A stretch of 64,000 bases of DNA from Deferrisoma camini S3R1 (GTDB lineage: Bacteria > Desulfobacterota > Deferrisomatia > Deferrisomatales > Deferrisomataceae), in the NCBI RefSeq assembly GCF_000526155.1, contig NZ_JAFN01000001.1, positions 2,071,014 through 2,135,013 on the forward strand. The letters run 5' to 3'. A program made the position numbers and the translations under genes. The number at the start of each line of letters is the position of its first letter. Position 1 is the first letter of the stretch. The notes beneath the pieces were generated by a model that was not told the DNA's origin, did no database searches, and saw only the letters and a program-made list of their open reading frames with translations. Positions 16,214 through 25,315 of this stretch are shown here, one piece after another.

Positions 16214-17410
16214 ATGGCGAGCGGGATCCGGGACAAGGTGGCGATCGTGGGGATGGGGTGCACGCGGTTCGGCGAGCGGTGGGACGCGGACGCCGCGGAC
16301 CTGATCGTGGAGGCGTTCCAGGAGGCCTTGGAGGACGCCGGCATCGGGCCCGAGGAGGTCCAGGCCGCGTGGCTCGGGACCTGCTTCGAGGAGGTCCACC
16401 TGGGCAAGAGCGGCATCCCCTTGGCCCAGGCCCTGAAGCTGCCCGGCATCCCCGTGACCCGGGTCGAGAACTTCTGCGCCACCGGCACCGAGGCGTTCCG
16501 GGGCGCGTGCTACGCCGTGGCCTCGGGCGCCTGCGACATCGCCCTGGCCCTGGGGGTGGAGAAGCTCAAGGACACCGGGTACGGGGGGCTCCCGGGGTTC
16601 GACACCGCCATGGGCACCCTGAACCGGTTCATCCTGCCCGCGTTCACGGCACCGGGGGGGTTCGCCCTGATGGCCACCCGCTACTTTGCCGAGCACGGCA
16701 TCTCGCCCGAGGAGGGCAAGATGGCGCTCGCCCGCATCTCGGTCAAGAGCCACCGGGCCGGGGCCATGAACCCCAAGGCCCACCTGCGCACCGAGATCAC
16801 CCCGGAGCAGGTGCTCCAGGCGCCGATCGTGGCCTGGCCCCTGGGCCTGTTCGACTGCTGCGGCGTGAGCGACGGGGCGGCCGCCGCCATCGTGACAACC
16901 CCCGAGATCGCCCGGTCGCTCCGGCCGGACCCCGTGCTGGTGAAAGCGCTCCAAATCGCGGCCACGTCGGGCGAGGAGCTCTACACCACCAACTGGGACG
17001 GCACCCACCTGCCCACCACGGCCCGGGCGGCGGCCCGCGCCTACGAGGAGGCCGGGGTGCGCAGCCCCCGGGACGAGATCGGGGTCCTCGAGCTCCACGA
17101 CTGCTTCTCGATCACCGAGCTCGTCACCTACGAGGACCTGGGCATCTCTCCCCGGGGCCGGGCCATCCGGGACGTGAACGACGGGCTGTTCGAGCTGGAG
17201 GGGGCGATCCCGTGCCAGCCCGACGGGGGCCTGAAGTGCTTCGGCCACCCCATCGGCGCCTCCGGGATCCGGATGATCTACGAGGTGTACAAGCAGCTCC
17301 AGCACAGGGCCGGCCCCCGGCAGGTGAAGGACCCGAAGCTGGGGCTCACCCACAACCTGGGGGGCATCCCCCTGTTCAGCGTGTGCAGCATCGGGATCTT
17401 CGGGCTGTGA
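16214..17410 (+). CDS. Thiolase-family protein (SCP-x type acetyl-CoA acetyltransferase)
   Basis: This 398-residue protein has the thiolase fold in the SCP-x/lipid-transfer subgroup: TRVENFCATGTEA with the nucleophilic Cys88, LELHDCFSITEL, GGLKCFGHPIGASG with the His, and THNLGG near the C-terminus. It would cleave or form a 3-oxoacyl-CoA. SCP-x thiolases usually pair with a DUF35 protein, here fused to the upstream HMGCS-like partner, so a complex of the two products is likely. GGAAGGAGA at 16200-16208 precedes the ATG. Confidence 0.88.
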   Translation: MASGIRDKVAIVGMGCTRFGERWDADAADLIVEAFQEALEDAGIGPEEVQAAWLGTCFEEVHLGKSGIPLAQALKLPGIPVTRVENFCATGTEAFRGACYAVASGACDIALALGVEKLKDTGYGGLPGFDTAMGTLNRFILPAFTAPGGFALMATRYFAEHGISPEEGKMALARISVKSHRAGAMNPKAHLRTEITPEQVLQAPIVAWPLGLFDCCGVSDGAAAAIVTTPEIARSLRPDPVLVKALQIAATSGEELYTTNWDGTHLPTTARAAARAYEEAGVRSPRDEIGVLELHDCFSITELVTYEDLGISPRGRAIRDVNDGLFELEGAIPCQPDGGLKCFGHPIGASGIRMIYEVYKQLQHRAGPRQVKDPKLGLTHNLGGIPLFSVCSIGIFGL

Positions 17411-17416
17411 GCAAAC

Positions 17417-17450
17417 CACCCGTCACTGATCACCCGTCACGCGTCACCGC
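17417..17450. repeat. 7-mer tandem repeat array, CCGTCAC type
   Basis: CCGTCAC, TGATCAC, CCGTCAC and GCGTCAC in series follow the thiolase stop. This is the inverted orientation of the GTGACGG type. Confidence 0.7.
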
Positions 17451-17537
17451 TTTTCGAGCCTCCCCGCCGTGCGACCGACGAACCTTCTCCCGGGCGGCCC
17501 GGGGGGCTCCCAACCCTTTTGGAGACAGGAGGTGGCC

Positions 17538-19250
17538 ATGATCCTCGCATCCCAGGGGCAGATCCGCAGGTACACCGAGCTGGGCTGTTGGGGGGAGCGC
17601 ACCCTCCTGGACGACTTTCGGGACCACGTCCGCCACACCCCCGAACGCACCGCCGTGGTGGACCCGCCGAACAAGGAGCAGCTCATGGGGCTGGCCCCGG
17701 AGCGGGTCTCCTACAAGGCCCTCCACCGGGCGGTGGAAGGGGTGGCCACGGCCCTACGGGCCGCGGGCCTGGAGAAGGACGACGTGGTCCTGGCCCAGAT
17801 CCCGAACAGCTGGGAGCTGGCCATGCTCTACCTCGCGGTGGCGCGGGCCGGCGGGGTGCTCTCGCCCGTGCCCGTGCAGTGGCGCTCGCGGGAGCTCGCC
17901 TACGTGGCCCGGCTGACCCGGGCCAGGGCGTTCGTGACGGTGGAGTCGCACCGGGGGTTCGATCACCTGGCCCAGGCCAGGGCCCTGGCGGAGCAAGTGC
18001 CCTCCCTCCGGCAGGTGCTCTCCGTGGCCGAGATCCGGCGCATGGCCCGGGAGACCCCGGATCCGGGGCTCGACCGGATCCGGGTGGACGCCAACGACGT
18101 CTTCACGATCTGCTGGACCTCGGGGACCGAGGCCCAACCCAAGGGCTGCCCCCTCAGCCACAACAACTGGAGGTGCCAGGCCTCCCTGGCCGCATCGGCC
18201 GGCCTGCGGCCGGGGGACGTCCTGCTCACCGCCGGGCCGCTGGTGAACATGGGGGCCCTGGGCACGGTGTACGCCCCCTGGCTGGTCCTGGGGGGGACCA
18301 TGGTTCTCCACCACCCGTTCGACCCGGCCCTGCTGCTTCGGCAGATGGTGGAGGAGAAGATCCACTACACGCTCCTGGTGCCGGCGGTGGTGAACCTGAT
18401 CCTCAAGCACCCCGCGGCAGACTCCTTCGACCTCGGGGGGATCCGCAGCATCACGGTGGGCTCGGCCCCCCCGTCCCTGTGGGCCATGCGCGAGTTCAAG
18501 CGCCGATGGGACATCGACATCGGCAACATCTGGGGCCAGAACGAGGGAACCGGCCTCGTGTCCACCTCCGGAGACGTCCCCGACATGGAGGTCCGGGTCG
18601 ACCACTTTCCGCGCTACGGCGTCAAGGGCCGCACGTGGGCCTCGCCCGTCACCCGGTTCGTGGAGACCCGGGTGGTGGACGAGCAGGACCGGGAACTCGT
18701 CCAGGACGGGGCGGTGGGCGAACTCCTGTACCGCGGCCCCAACGTGATGCCGGGTTACTTCAACCGGCCCGACCTGAACGAGCAGGCCTTCGACGAGGAG
18801 GGGTTCTTCCGCACCGGCGACCTGTTCCGGATCCGGGGGGAGCACTACCTGAGCTTCGTGGACCGGAAGAAGGACATCATCATCCGGGGCGGGATGAACA
18901 TCAGCGCCCAGGAGGTGGAGAACCTGATCCTCGCCCACCCCGACGTGCAGGACGCGGCCGTGGTGGGCATGCCCGACCAGGACCTGGGCGAGCGCTGCTG
19001 CGCCTACGTGGTGCCCCGGGCCGGCGCGCGGATCCGCCTGGAGGACCTGACCTCGTTCATGCGGGATCAGGGCGTGGCCGTGTACAAGCTGCCCGAGCGG
19101 CTCGAGCTCGTGGATCAGATCCCCCGGAACCCGGTGGGCAAGGTGCTGAAGGCAAGGCTCCGGGAGGACATCCGCGCGAAGCTGGCGCAGAGTGTGGAGG
19201 GGAACCGGGCAGACCCGAGAGAGGAAAACTCCGACACCAAGGAGACGTGA
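17538..19250 (+). CDS. AMP-forming acyl-CoA ligase (carboxylic acid:CoA ligase)
   Basis: The protein has 570 residues. AGGAGGT at 17527-17533 selects the start at 17538. Motifs: ICWTSGTEAQPKGCPLSH (about residue 195), IWGQNEGTG, FFRTGDLFR, the Gly-rich DRKKDIIIRGGMNIS and the catalytic-lysine motif NPVGKVLK. The pattern is close to the group containing cyclohexanecarboxylate/benzoate and dihydroxybenzoate ligases, so an alicyclic or aromatic acid substrate is possible but unproven. It is the second ligase of this cluster. Confidence 0.87.
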   Translation: MILASQGQIRRYTELGCWGERTLLDDFRDHVRHTPERTAVVDPPNKEQLMGLAPERVSYKALHRAVEGVATALRAAGLEKDDVVLAQIPNSWELAMLYLAVARAGGVLSPVPVQWRSRELAYVARLTRARAFVTVESHRGFDHLAQARALAEQVPSLRQVLSVAEIRRMARETPDPGLDRIRVDANDVFTICWTSGTEAQPKGCPLSHNNWRCQASLAASAGLRPGDVLLTAGPLVNMGALGTVYAPWLVLGGTMVLHHPFDPALLLRQMVEEKIHYTLLVPAVVNLILKHPAADSFDLGGIRSITVGSAPPSLWAMREFKRRWDIDIGNIWGQNEGTGLVSTSGDVPDMEVRVDHFPRYGVKGRTWASPVTRFVETRVVDEQDRELVQDGAVGELLYRGPNVMPGYFNRPDLNEQAFDEEGFFRTGDLFRIRGEHYLSFVDRKKDIIIRGGMNISAQEVENLILAHPDVQDAAVVGMPDQDLGERCCAYVVPRAGARIRLEDLTSFMRDQGVAVYKLPERLELVDQIPRNPVGKVLKARLREDIRAKLAQSVEGNRADPREENSDTKET

Positions 19251-19291
19251 CGTCATCCGTCACCGATCACCCGTCACCCATTACTGATTCT
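19251..19291. repeat. 7-mer tandem repeat array, CCGTCAC type
   Basis: Five to six degenerate units (CGTCATC, CGTCACC, GATCACC, CGTCACC, CATTACT) fill the gap between the ligase stop and the Shine-Dalgarno of the SDR gene. Confidence 0.7.
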
Positions 19292-19306
19292 CCAGGAGTA
19301 AAGCCC

Positions 19307-20131
19307 ATGGAAAGGATGCTCGAAGGGAAGGTCAGCGTGATCACCGGTGCCGGCCGCGGGATCGGCCGCAGCGCCGCGCTTCTGTTTGCCTCGGAGGGGG
19401 CCCGGGTGGTGGTGAGCGACCTGGACGAGGGCCCGGCCCGCGAGGTGGTGGACGAGATCCGTGCCCGGGGCGGCGAGGCCGTGGCCGTGGTGGGGGACGT
19501 GACCGCCGAGGGGTTTGCCGAGAGGCTGGTGCAAACCGCGGTGGAGAGCTTCGGCCCTTCCATCGACGTGCTGGTGAACAATGCCGGGTACACCTGGGAC
19601 GGGGTGGTCCACAAGATGACCGACGAGCAGTGGGAGGCCATGTGGAGGGTTCACTGCACCGCCCCGTTTCGCATCGTGCGGGCCGCCGCCCCCTACATCC
19701 GGGACGCGGCCAAGCGGGACATGGAGCAGGGCCGGCGGGTCCACCGGAAGATCATCAACGTGAGCTCGGTGGCCGGCACCGACGGAAATCCGGGCCAGAT
19801 CAACTACTCCACGGCCAAGGCCGGGATCTTGGGGTTCACCCGGACCCTGGCCCGGGAGTGGGGCCGGTTCAACGTGAACGTGAACGCCGTGGCCTACGGC
19901 TGGATCGAGACCCGGCTCACCCGGGCCAAGGATGAGGACACCGTGATCGAGGCCGGGGGCACCCGCATCCCGGTGGGGGTGCCCCGCCAGCAGCTCGAGG
20001 TGTTCCGGGCCCTGATTCCCCTGGGCCGGCCCGGCACCCCGGAGGAGGCCGCGCGGGTCATGCTGTTCCTGGCCTCTCCCCTGTCGGACTACGTGTCGGG
20101 TCAGGTGATCAAGGTCACCGGCGGCTGGTGA
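19307..20131 (+). CDS. Short-chain dehydrogenase/reductase (3-hydroxyacyl-CoA dehydrogenase or FabG-like)
   Basis: This 274-residue classical SDR has the cofactor motif TGAGRGIG near residue 15, LVNNAG near 87, catalytic Ser in NVSSVAG, and YSTAK with the catalytic Tyr and Lys. It ends with the FabG-like SGQVIKVTGGW. In this cluster it would oxidise a 3-hydroxyacyl-CoA for the thiolase. Residues about 205-240 (ETRLTRAKDED to RQQLEVFRAL) form a longer substrate loop than in FabG. AGGAG (19294-19298) precedes the ATG by eight bases. Confidence 0.88.
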   Translation: MERMLEGKVSVITGAGRGIGRSAALLFASEGARVVVSDLDEGPAREVVDEIRARGGEAVAVVGDVTAEGFAERLVQTAVESFGPSIDVLVNNAGYTWDGVVHKMTDEQWEAMWRVHCTAPFRIVRAAAPYIRDAAKRDMEQGRRVHRKIINVSSVAGTDGNPGQINYSTAKAGILGFTRTLAREWGRFNVNVNAVAYGWIETRLTRAKDEDTVIEAGGTRIPVGVPRQQLEVFRALIPLGRPGTPEEAARVMLFLASPLSDYVSGQVIKVTGGW

Positions 20132-20165
20132 AGCCGGGAAGCCTCTCCGGCCCCTGCGGGGCCGT

Positions 20166-20238
20166 CTAGAGACTAGAGACTGGAAACTAGAGACTAGGAA
20201 AAGAGGTTTTCAGCCTCCAAGCCTCCCAGCCTTCCAGC
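20166..20238. repeat. Composite 7-mer and 8-mer repeat array
   Basis: Five CTAGARA-type 7-mers (20166-20200) are followed by CAGCCTCC-type 8-mers (20211-20238). After them comes the short palindrome GGGCCGAAGGCCC, which also follows an 8-mer remnant near 62590. Confidence 0.75.
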
Positions 20239-20274
20239 GGGCCGAAGGCCCAAAATACCGGCAAGGAGAGCGTG

Positions 20275-21117
20275 ATGATCCATCTGGACGCCGTGGGGGA
20301 GGTGCTCGGGCCCTTCGTGCACCGCTACTCCTGGCGCGACGTGGTCCTCTATCACCTCGGCATCGGGGCCCGGGCCTCCGATCTGGAGTATGTGTACGAG
20401 GGGGTGGCGGGGGGGCTCCGGGTGTGCCCGTCCTTTGCCGTGGTTCCGGTCCTGGCCCCCTACATGGCCGTGCTCCGGCGGCTTCGGGTGCCCGTGGCGA
20501 GCATCCTCCACGGGGAGCAGACGATCCGGCTCCACGGCCCCCTCCCGCCCGAGGGGGAGTTCCACACCACGGCCCGGGCGTCCGCCGTGTACGACAAGGG
20601 CAAGGCGGCGCTGCTGATCGCGGAGAGCCGCACCACCGACGCGTCGGGCGCCCTCCTGTTCGAGACCCGGGCCGCCGTGCTGTGCCGGGGCATGGGGGGA
20701 TGGGGCGGGGACCCCGGGCCCCGACCGGAGCCTCGGACCGTCCCCGGCGACCGCCCCCCGGACTTCGAGGCGAGCGAGCCAACGGCCGAGAACCAGGCCG
20801 CCCTCTACCGCCTCTGCGGGGACACCAACCCCCTGCACATCGACCCGGCCGCGGCCCGGGCCGCCGGGTTTCCCCGGCCGATCCTCCACGGGCTGTGCAC
20901 CTTCGGGTTCGTCTGCCGGGCCGTGGTGTCCCGGGCCTGCGGGGGAAATCCGACCCGCCTGCGGGAAATGGGGGTGCGATTCGTCGCGCCCGTGTTCCCG
21001 GGCCAGACCATCACCACCCGGGGCTGGCGGGTGGGGCCGGGCACCTACCACCTGGGGGTATCCACGGAGTCGGGGGAGGTGCTGAGCAACGCCTACGCCA
21101 GGGTGGACGAGGGGTGA
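20275..21117 (+). CDS. MaoC-family enoyl-CoA hydratase (two hot-dog domains)
   Basis: This 280-residue protein resembles (R)-specific enoyl-CoA hydratase 2. It has an N-terminal hot-dog domain with no catalytic residues and a C-terminal MaoC domain with the hydratase signature DTNPLHIDPAAA followed by PILHGLCTFGF. It would hydrate a trans-2-enoyl-CoA in the same pathway as the flanking SDR and acyl-CoA dehydrogenase. AAGGAG at 20263-20268 favours the ATG at 20275 over the in-frame GTG at 20272. Confidence 0.88.
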   Translation: MIHLDAVGEVLGPFVHRYSWRDVVLYHLGIGARASDLEYVYEGVAGGLRVCPSFAVVPVLAPYMAVLRRLRVPVASILHGEQTIRLHGPLPPEGEFHTTARASAVYDKGKAALLIAESRTTDASGALLFETRAAVLCRGMGGWGGDPGPRPEPRTVPGDRPPDFEASEPTAENQAALYRLCGDTNPLHIDPAAARAAGFPRPILHGLCTFGFVCRAVVSRACGGNPTRLREMGVRFVAPVFPGQTITTRGWRVGPGTYHLGVSTESGEVLSNAYARVDEG

Positions 21118-21148
21118 CCGGATCTCGAAGCACGAGGAGCGAGGGATC

Positions 21149-22285
21149 ATGTACCAGGCAGAGCATCGAATCTTCCGCGAGGCCTTCCGCCGGTTCCTGG
21201 ACCGGGAGGTGGTTCCCCACATCGACCGGTGGGAGGCGGATGGGATCGTCCCCCGGGAGGCGTGGGCCAAGCTCGGCGCGGCCGGGTTCCTGTGCCCCTG
21301 GCTCCCCGAGGAGTACGGGGGCAGCGGGGCCGACTTCCTCTACTCGGTGGTCATCGCCGAGGAGCTGGCCCGGGCCGGCGCGGTGGGGCTCATGGCCCCG
21401 CTCCACAGCGACATCGTGGTCCCGTACCTCTACCACCTGGGCACCGAGGAGCAGAGGCGCCGGTGGCTGCCCGGGTGGGCCTCGGGCGAGATCATCACGG
21501 CCGTGGCCATGTCCGAGCCCAACGCGGGCTCCGACCTGGCCGCCCTCAAGACCTGGGCTCGCCGGGAGGGGGACGAGTACGTGATCAACGGCAGCAAGAT
21601 CTTCATCTCCAACGGCATCAACGCCGACCTGGTGGTGGTGGCCTGCCGCACCGACCGGGACGCCCCGCCGTCCCGGGGGATCAGCCTGATCTGTGTGGAG
21701 GCCGACGCCCCGGGCTTCAAGCGGGGCCGGAAGCTCGAGAAGATGGGCCTTCGCTCCCAGGACACGGCCGAGCTGGTGTTCGACGAGTGCCGGGTGCCGG
21801 CGGGGAACCTGCTGGGCCAGGAGAACCGGGGGTTCCATCACATGATGGCCCACCTCCAGCAGGAGCGGCTCGTGTGCGCCGTGATGGCCCAGGCCATGGC
21901 CGAGGCCATGCTCGACATGACCGTGGCCTACGCCACCGAGCGCAAGGCCTTCGGCCGGCCCGTCGCGGCGTTCCAGCACAACGCGTTCAAGATCGTGGAC
22001 ATGGCCACCGAGATCAAGATGGGCCGGGCGTTCCTGGACCAGCTCGTCCGCCGGCACCTGGCCGGGGACGACATCGTGACCGACGTGTCCATGGCCAAGG
22101 CGTGGATCGCGGAGATGGCCAACCGGGTGGCGTACCACTGCGTGCAGCTCCACGGCGGGTACGGGTACATGGAGGAGTACCCGATCTGCCGGTTCTACCG
22201 CGACGTGCGGCCCTTTGCGATCTTCGCGGGCACCACCGAGATCATGAAGCTCATCGTGGCCCGAAACATGGGGCTCCTGGGTTGA
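21149..22285 (+). CDS. Acyl-CoA dehydrogenase
   Basis: This 378-residue FAD flavoprotein has the family fold: AMSEPNAGSDLA for FAD/substrate contacts near residue 123, GSKIFISNG, FGRPVAAFQ, and YGGYGYMEEYPICRFYRD near the C-terminus. It oxidises an acyl-CoA to the enoyl-CoA and passes electrons to ETF. The terminal motif reads FAGTTEIM, without the YEGT glutamate of medium-chain enzymes; many bacterial members share this and place the base elsewhere. It sits 31 bases after the MaoC gene. Confidence 0.9.
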   Translation: MYQAEHRIFREAFRRFLDREVVPHIDRWEADGIVPREAWAKLGAAGFLCPWLPEEYGGSGADFLYSVVIAEELARAGAVGLMAPLHSDIVVPYLYHLGTEEQRRRWLPGWASGEIITAVAMSEPNAGSDLAALKTWARREGDEYVINGSKIFISNGINADLVVVACRTDRDAPPSRGISLICVEADAPGFKRGRKLEKMGLRSQDTAELVFDECRVPAGNLLGQENRGFHHMMAHLQQERLVCAVMAQAMAEAMLDMTVAYATERKAFGRPVAAFQHNAFKIVDMATEIKMGRAFLDQLVRRHLAGDDIVTDVSMAKAWIAEMANRVAYHCVQLHGGYGYMEEYPICRFYRDVRPFAIFAGTTEIMKLIVARNMGLLG

Positions 22286-22366
22286 CTCGGCCGGCCCGTC
22301 GCCCGTACCGTTCCGCCGGGCCCGGCACGGGCCGGGGATGCAGAGCGTGAAGGCAGGAGAGATCCC

Positions 22367-22984
22367 ATGGGAACGGGCAGCACGGCCGGGGACACCTTTG
22401 GTCAGATCCTGGAGGCGGCCAAGGAGCTCTTCTACGAGAAGGGCTACGAGAACGCGACCACCCGCGAGATCACGGATCGGGCCGGCATCACCAAGGCCGC
22501 CATGTACTACCACTTCAGGAACAAGCAGGAGATCCTGTACACCATCTGCCTCCAGGCGGCGGACGAGCTCATCGGGAACATGCGCGAGGCCATCGCGGCG
22601 AGCCGGCAGGAGCCGGGCGGAGACCTGCGCGGGCAGATGCGGCGGATCCTGCTGAGCTACGCCAACACCTACCTGAAGAACAAGATCTTCAACAAGATCC
22701 TGCTCCACGACATCGAGTACCTGGACGAAGACAAGAAGCGGGTGATCCTGGACAAGGAGAAGGAGAACGTCCGCCAACTCCGGGGCTTCCTGGAGGGCCT
22801 GATCGAGCGGGGCGCGCTCCGGCCCGTGAACCCCACCGTGATGACCTTCAGCCTGATCAGCACCCTCCACTGGCTGTTCTTCTGGTACCGGGAGGGCGGC
22901 CCCCTGACCCTGGAGCAGGTGATCGACGAGATCGTGGACCTGTTCCTGTTCGGAAGCGCGGCCGCCCGCCCACCGGCGGGGTGA
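22367..22984 (+). CDS. TetR-family transcriptional regulator
   Basis: The protein has 205 residues. An N-terminal TetR HTH (FYEKGYENATTREITDRAGITKAAMYYHF) precedes a helical ligand domain with the FLEGLIERG segment typical of FadR/PsrA-like acyl-CoA sensors. It lies inside the acyl-CoA degradation cluster and is its probable regulator. GGAGAGATCCC precedes the ATG. No clear operator was found. Confidence 0.88.
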   Translation: MGTGSTAGDTFGQILEAAKELFYEKGYENATTREITDRAGITKAAMYYHFRNKQEILYTICLQAADELIGNMREAIAASRQEPGGDLRGQMRRILLSYANTYLKNKIFNKILLHDIEYLDEDKKRVILDKEKENVRQLRGFLEGLIERGALRPVNPTVMTFSLISTLHWLFFWYREGGPLTLEQVIDEIVDLFLFGSAAARPPAG

Positions 22985-23037
22985 GGTCGGGCCGTCGGAA
23001 TGGGGCTGCCCCTGCGCACCCAAAGGAGACTTCGTTC

Positions 23038-23832
23038 ATGAGCGGCAAGGTCCGGACCGAGATGCGAGACGGGGTGGCTTTTCTGACCCTCCACCGCCCC
23101 GAGGCCCTCAACGCGCTGGATCCCGAGATGGCCCGGGACCTCCGAACGGCCGCCGAGGCCGTGGGGGAGGATGACGCGGTGCGCTGCGTGGTGCTCCAGG
23201 GGGCGGGGGAGCACTTCATGGCGGGGGGCGACGTCGGCTTCTTCCGGCGGCAGATCGAGACCGCCGGATCGGAGGCGGCCGTGATCCCCCGCGAGGTGTT
23301 TCGCGACGCCCACGGCGCGATCCTGGCCCTGCGGCGGATGCCCAAGCCGGTGATCGCCAGCGTGCGGGGGGCCGCGGCCGGCTACGGGGTGAGCCTGGTG
23401 GCCGCGTGCGACCTGGCCCTCGCGGCCGAGGGCAGCGTGTTCACCCTGGCCTACTGCCACATTGGGGCGAGCCCCGACGGAGGGGCCACCTACTTCCTTC
23501 CCCGCACCGTGGGGTTCAAGCGCACCATGGAGATGATGCTCCTCGGCGGCCGCTACGATGCGCACGCTGCCCTTGCCATGGGCCTGGTCAACCGGGTCGT
23601 GCCCGGGGAGGACCTGGAGCGGGAGACCGCCGCCCTGGCCGCCCGGCTCGCATCGGGGCCGTCCGAGGCCTATGCCCGGGGCAAGGCCCTGGTGAACGCC
23701 TCGTTCCGGCACACCCTGGAGGAGCAGCTGGACGCGGAGGAGGAGGCGTTCCTGGCGTGCGCCGCCACCCCGGACTTTGCCGAGGGCGTCCGGGCCTTCT
23801 GCGAGAAACGCCCCGCGCGATTCCGCGGCTGA
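23038..23832 (+). CDS. Enoyl-CoA hydratase/isomerase (crotonase family)
   Basis: This 264-residue crotonase-fold protein has LHRPEALNALD, the oxyanion-hole segment EHFMAGGDVGFF and the second oxyanion glycine region AAGYGVSLVAACDLALA. The catalytic pair is only partly conserved (one acidic position in GASPDGGAT), so it may be a hydratase or an isomerase. AAAGGAGA (23022-23029) selects the ATG at 23038, 53 bases after the TetR stop. It is the last gene of the cluster. Confidence 0.87.
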   Translation: MSGKVRTEMRDGVAFLTLHRPEALNALDPEMARDLRTAAEAVGEDDAVRCVVLQGAGEHFMAGGDVGFFRRQIETAGSEAAVIPREVFRDAHGAILALRRMPKPVIASVRGAAAGYGVSLVAACDLALAAEGSVFTLAYCHIGASPDGGATYFLPRTVGFKRTMEMMLLGGRYDAHAALAMGLVNRVVPGEDLERETAALAARLASGPSEAYARGKALVNASFRHTLEEQLDAEEEAFLACAATPDFAEGVRAFCEKRPARFRG

Positions 23833-23871
23833 GACCAAGTTGCATCCAAAGCTATCGGCCCCCTGCTCAGA

Positions 23872-24058
23872 GGGGCAAGGGACCTGCCGGAGAGCCGGGC
23901 GCGGCCCCTTGGCTCGCCGCGCAGCGCCTCCGGCGTCTGGACTGCGAAAGGGTGCGGATTCCAACGGGTTGCCATGAAGCCAGCTCCCCCGCCCCGTGCC
24001 TGCGCGGCGAATCTCAATGCCTGGCTTCGCGCCCGGCCGGAGGCAGGTCCCTTGCCCC
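23872..24058. mobile_element. 187-bp palindromic MITE/REP-like element, copy 1
   Basis: It begins with GGGGCAAGGGACCTGCC and ends with the perfect reverse complement; the arms extend imperfectly inward (GCCGGGCGC and GCGCCCGG), so the whole unit can fold. A second copy of exactly the same length lies at 58423-58609. It has no coding capacity and fills most of the gap 23833-24123. Confidence 0.8.
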
Positions 24059-24123
24059 GCCCCCGGATACGTATCCGATGGATGGCAACTTGGTATGAGA
24101 CCACGAGGGGAGGGCGTGTACCG

Positions 24124-25236
24124 TCAGCCCTTTTCCGAATCGAGCCCCGCCAACGCCAAGGCCTCCCCCCGGCCGAGCCCCACCCTCTCGCCGGCCTCGA
24201 GGATCTCCTCCCAGGTAACGGCATCCACCGGAATTCCATGCCTCTGCCGCTCGGCCGCGGCCAGGCGCTCGGGCTCCCCGGCCACGAGCACCGGCTCGGC
24301 CGGCTGGGCCGGAGGCGACGCCTTGGCGTATGCCACCATGGCGTCGATCTCGGCCTGCATCCACTCCGGGTCGCCGAACCGCCCCGGGTCGATCAGAACG
24401 CTGAACAGGTTGTTTACGATCGCCCCCTTCCGGGGGATGGCCGGCTGGATCGTGCCGCCCCCCGAGAGCACCCCGGCCAGGAGCTCGGCGACCAGGGCGA
24501 GCCCATAGCCCTTGTGCTCCCCCACGGGGAGGAGCGCCCCTCGACGATCCTGCCGGAACATCACCTTCGGATCCTGGGTGGGCCGGCCTTCCTCGTCGAC
24601 CAGGTGCCCCTCGGGCACGAGCTCCCCCTTGTTCATGAGCAGCCGCACCTTGCCCAGCGCGATGCGGCTCGTGGCCATGTCGAGGAGGATCGGGCCCTCC
24701 CGGCCCGGCCGGGGGATCGTCACGCACACCGGGTTCGTGCCGAACCGGGCGTCGCCTCCCCGGAACGGAGCCATCAGGGGCGGATGGTCCTGCACGTTGA
24801 CCCAGTGGAGCGAGACCAGCCCGCCCTCGGCCGCCTGCTCCCCATAGGTGCCGACCCGTCCCACGTGGTGGGCGTGCCGAAGGGTCACCACCGACACCCC
24901 GAGGGCGCGGCAGCGCTCGATCCCGGCGGCGATGGCCTCCCGGGCCACCCGCTGACCGTAGCCGCGCCCCCCCTCGAACCGCAGGATCGGCCCTTCGTCC
25001 GCCAGCAGCCGGGCCGGGGTGTTGGGGTGAAGCAGCCCCTCCCCCACGAACCTCACGTAGTAGGGGATCATCCCCACCCCGTGGCTGTCGTGCCCGGCCA
25101 GGTTGGCCCGGACCAGATGCTCGGCCACCACCCGGGCCTCGTCGGGCTCGCTTCCCGCCCGGCACAGAACGGCCTCCGCCAGCCGCTGGAGGGCACCGAA
25201 CGGTATGCGAATCTCACGGTTACCGGACACGATCAT
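24124..25236 (-). CDS. Malate/L-lactate dehydrogenase family (Ldh2) oxidoreductase
   Basis: This 370-residue NAD(P)-dependent oxidoreductase of the Ldh2/ComC/YlbC fold has the motifs GHDSHGVGMIPYYVRF near residue 50, HAHHVGRVGTYGEQAAEGG near 125, and GEHKGYGLALVAELLAGVLSGG. It reduces a 2-oxoacid or oxidises a 2-hydroxyacid; the exact substrate is open. AGGAGGAGG directly abuts the ATG at 25236, so the GTG at 25230 may be the better-spaced start. Transcribed alone. Confidence 0.85.
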   Translation of the reverse strand: MIVSGNREIRIPFGALQRLAEAVLCRAGSEPDEARVVAEHLVRANLAGHDSHGVGMIPYYVRFVGEGLLHPNTPARLLADEGPILRFEGGRGYGQRVAREAIAAGIERCRALGVSVVTLRHAHHVGRVGTYGEQAAEGGLVSLHWVNVQDHPPLMAPFRGGDARFGTNPVCVTIPRPGREGPILLDMATSRIALGKVRLLMNKGELVPEGHLVDEEGRPTQDPKVMFRQDRRGALLPVGEHKGYGLALVAELLAGVLSGGGTIQPAIPRKGAIVNNLFSVLIDPGRFGDPEWMQAEIDAMVAYAKASPPAQPAEPVLVAGEPERLAAAERQRHGIPVDAVTWEEILEAGERVGLGRGEALALAGLDSEKG

Positions 25237-25315
25237 CCTCCTCCTGCCCCAGGTTCCCGGCCCCGGCCCCACATAGAAACGTGGGTGCGGGCAGCTACCG
25301 AGGGGCGCGGCTCGG

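Noticed and set aside
17519..20131. Apparent 870-codon fusion ending in the SDR
   Set aside because: The first two thirds are an out-of-frame reading of the acyl-CoA ligase; the SDR has its own ATG and ribosome site at 19307.
21149..22285. Acyl-CoA dehydrogenase suspected inactive because the YEGT glutamate is absent
   Set aside because: Many bacterial members carry AGTxEIM here and place the base elsewhere, so inactivity cannot be claimed.
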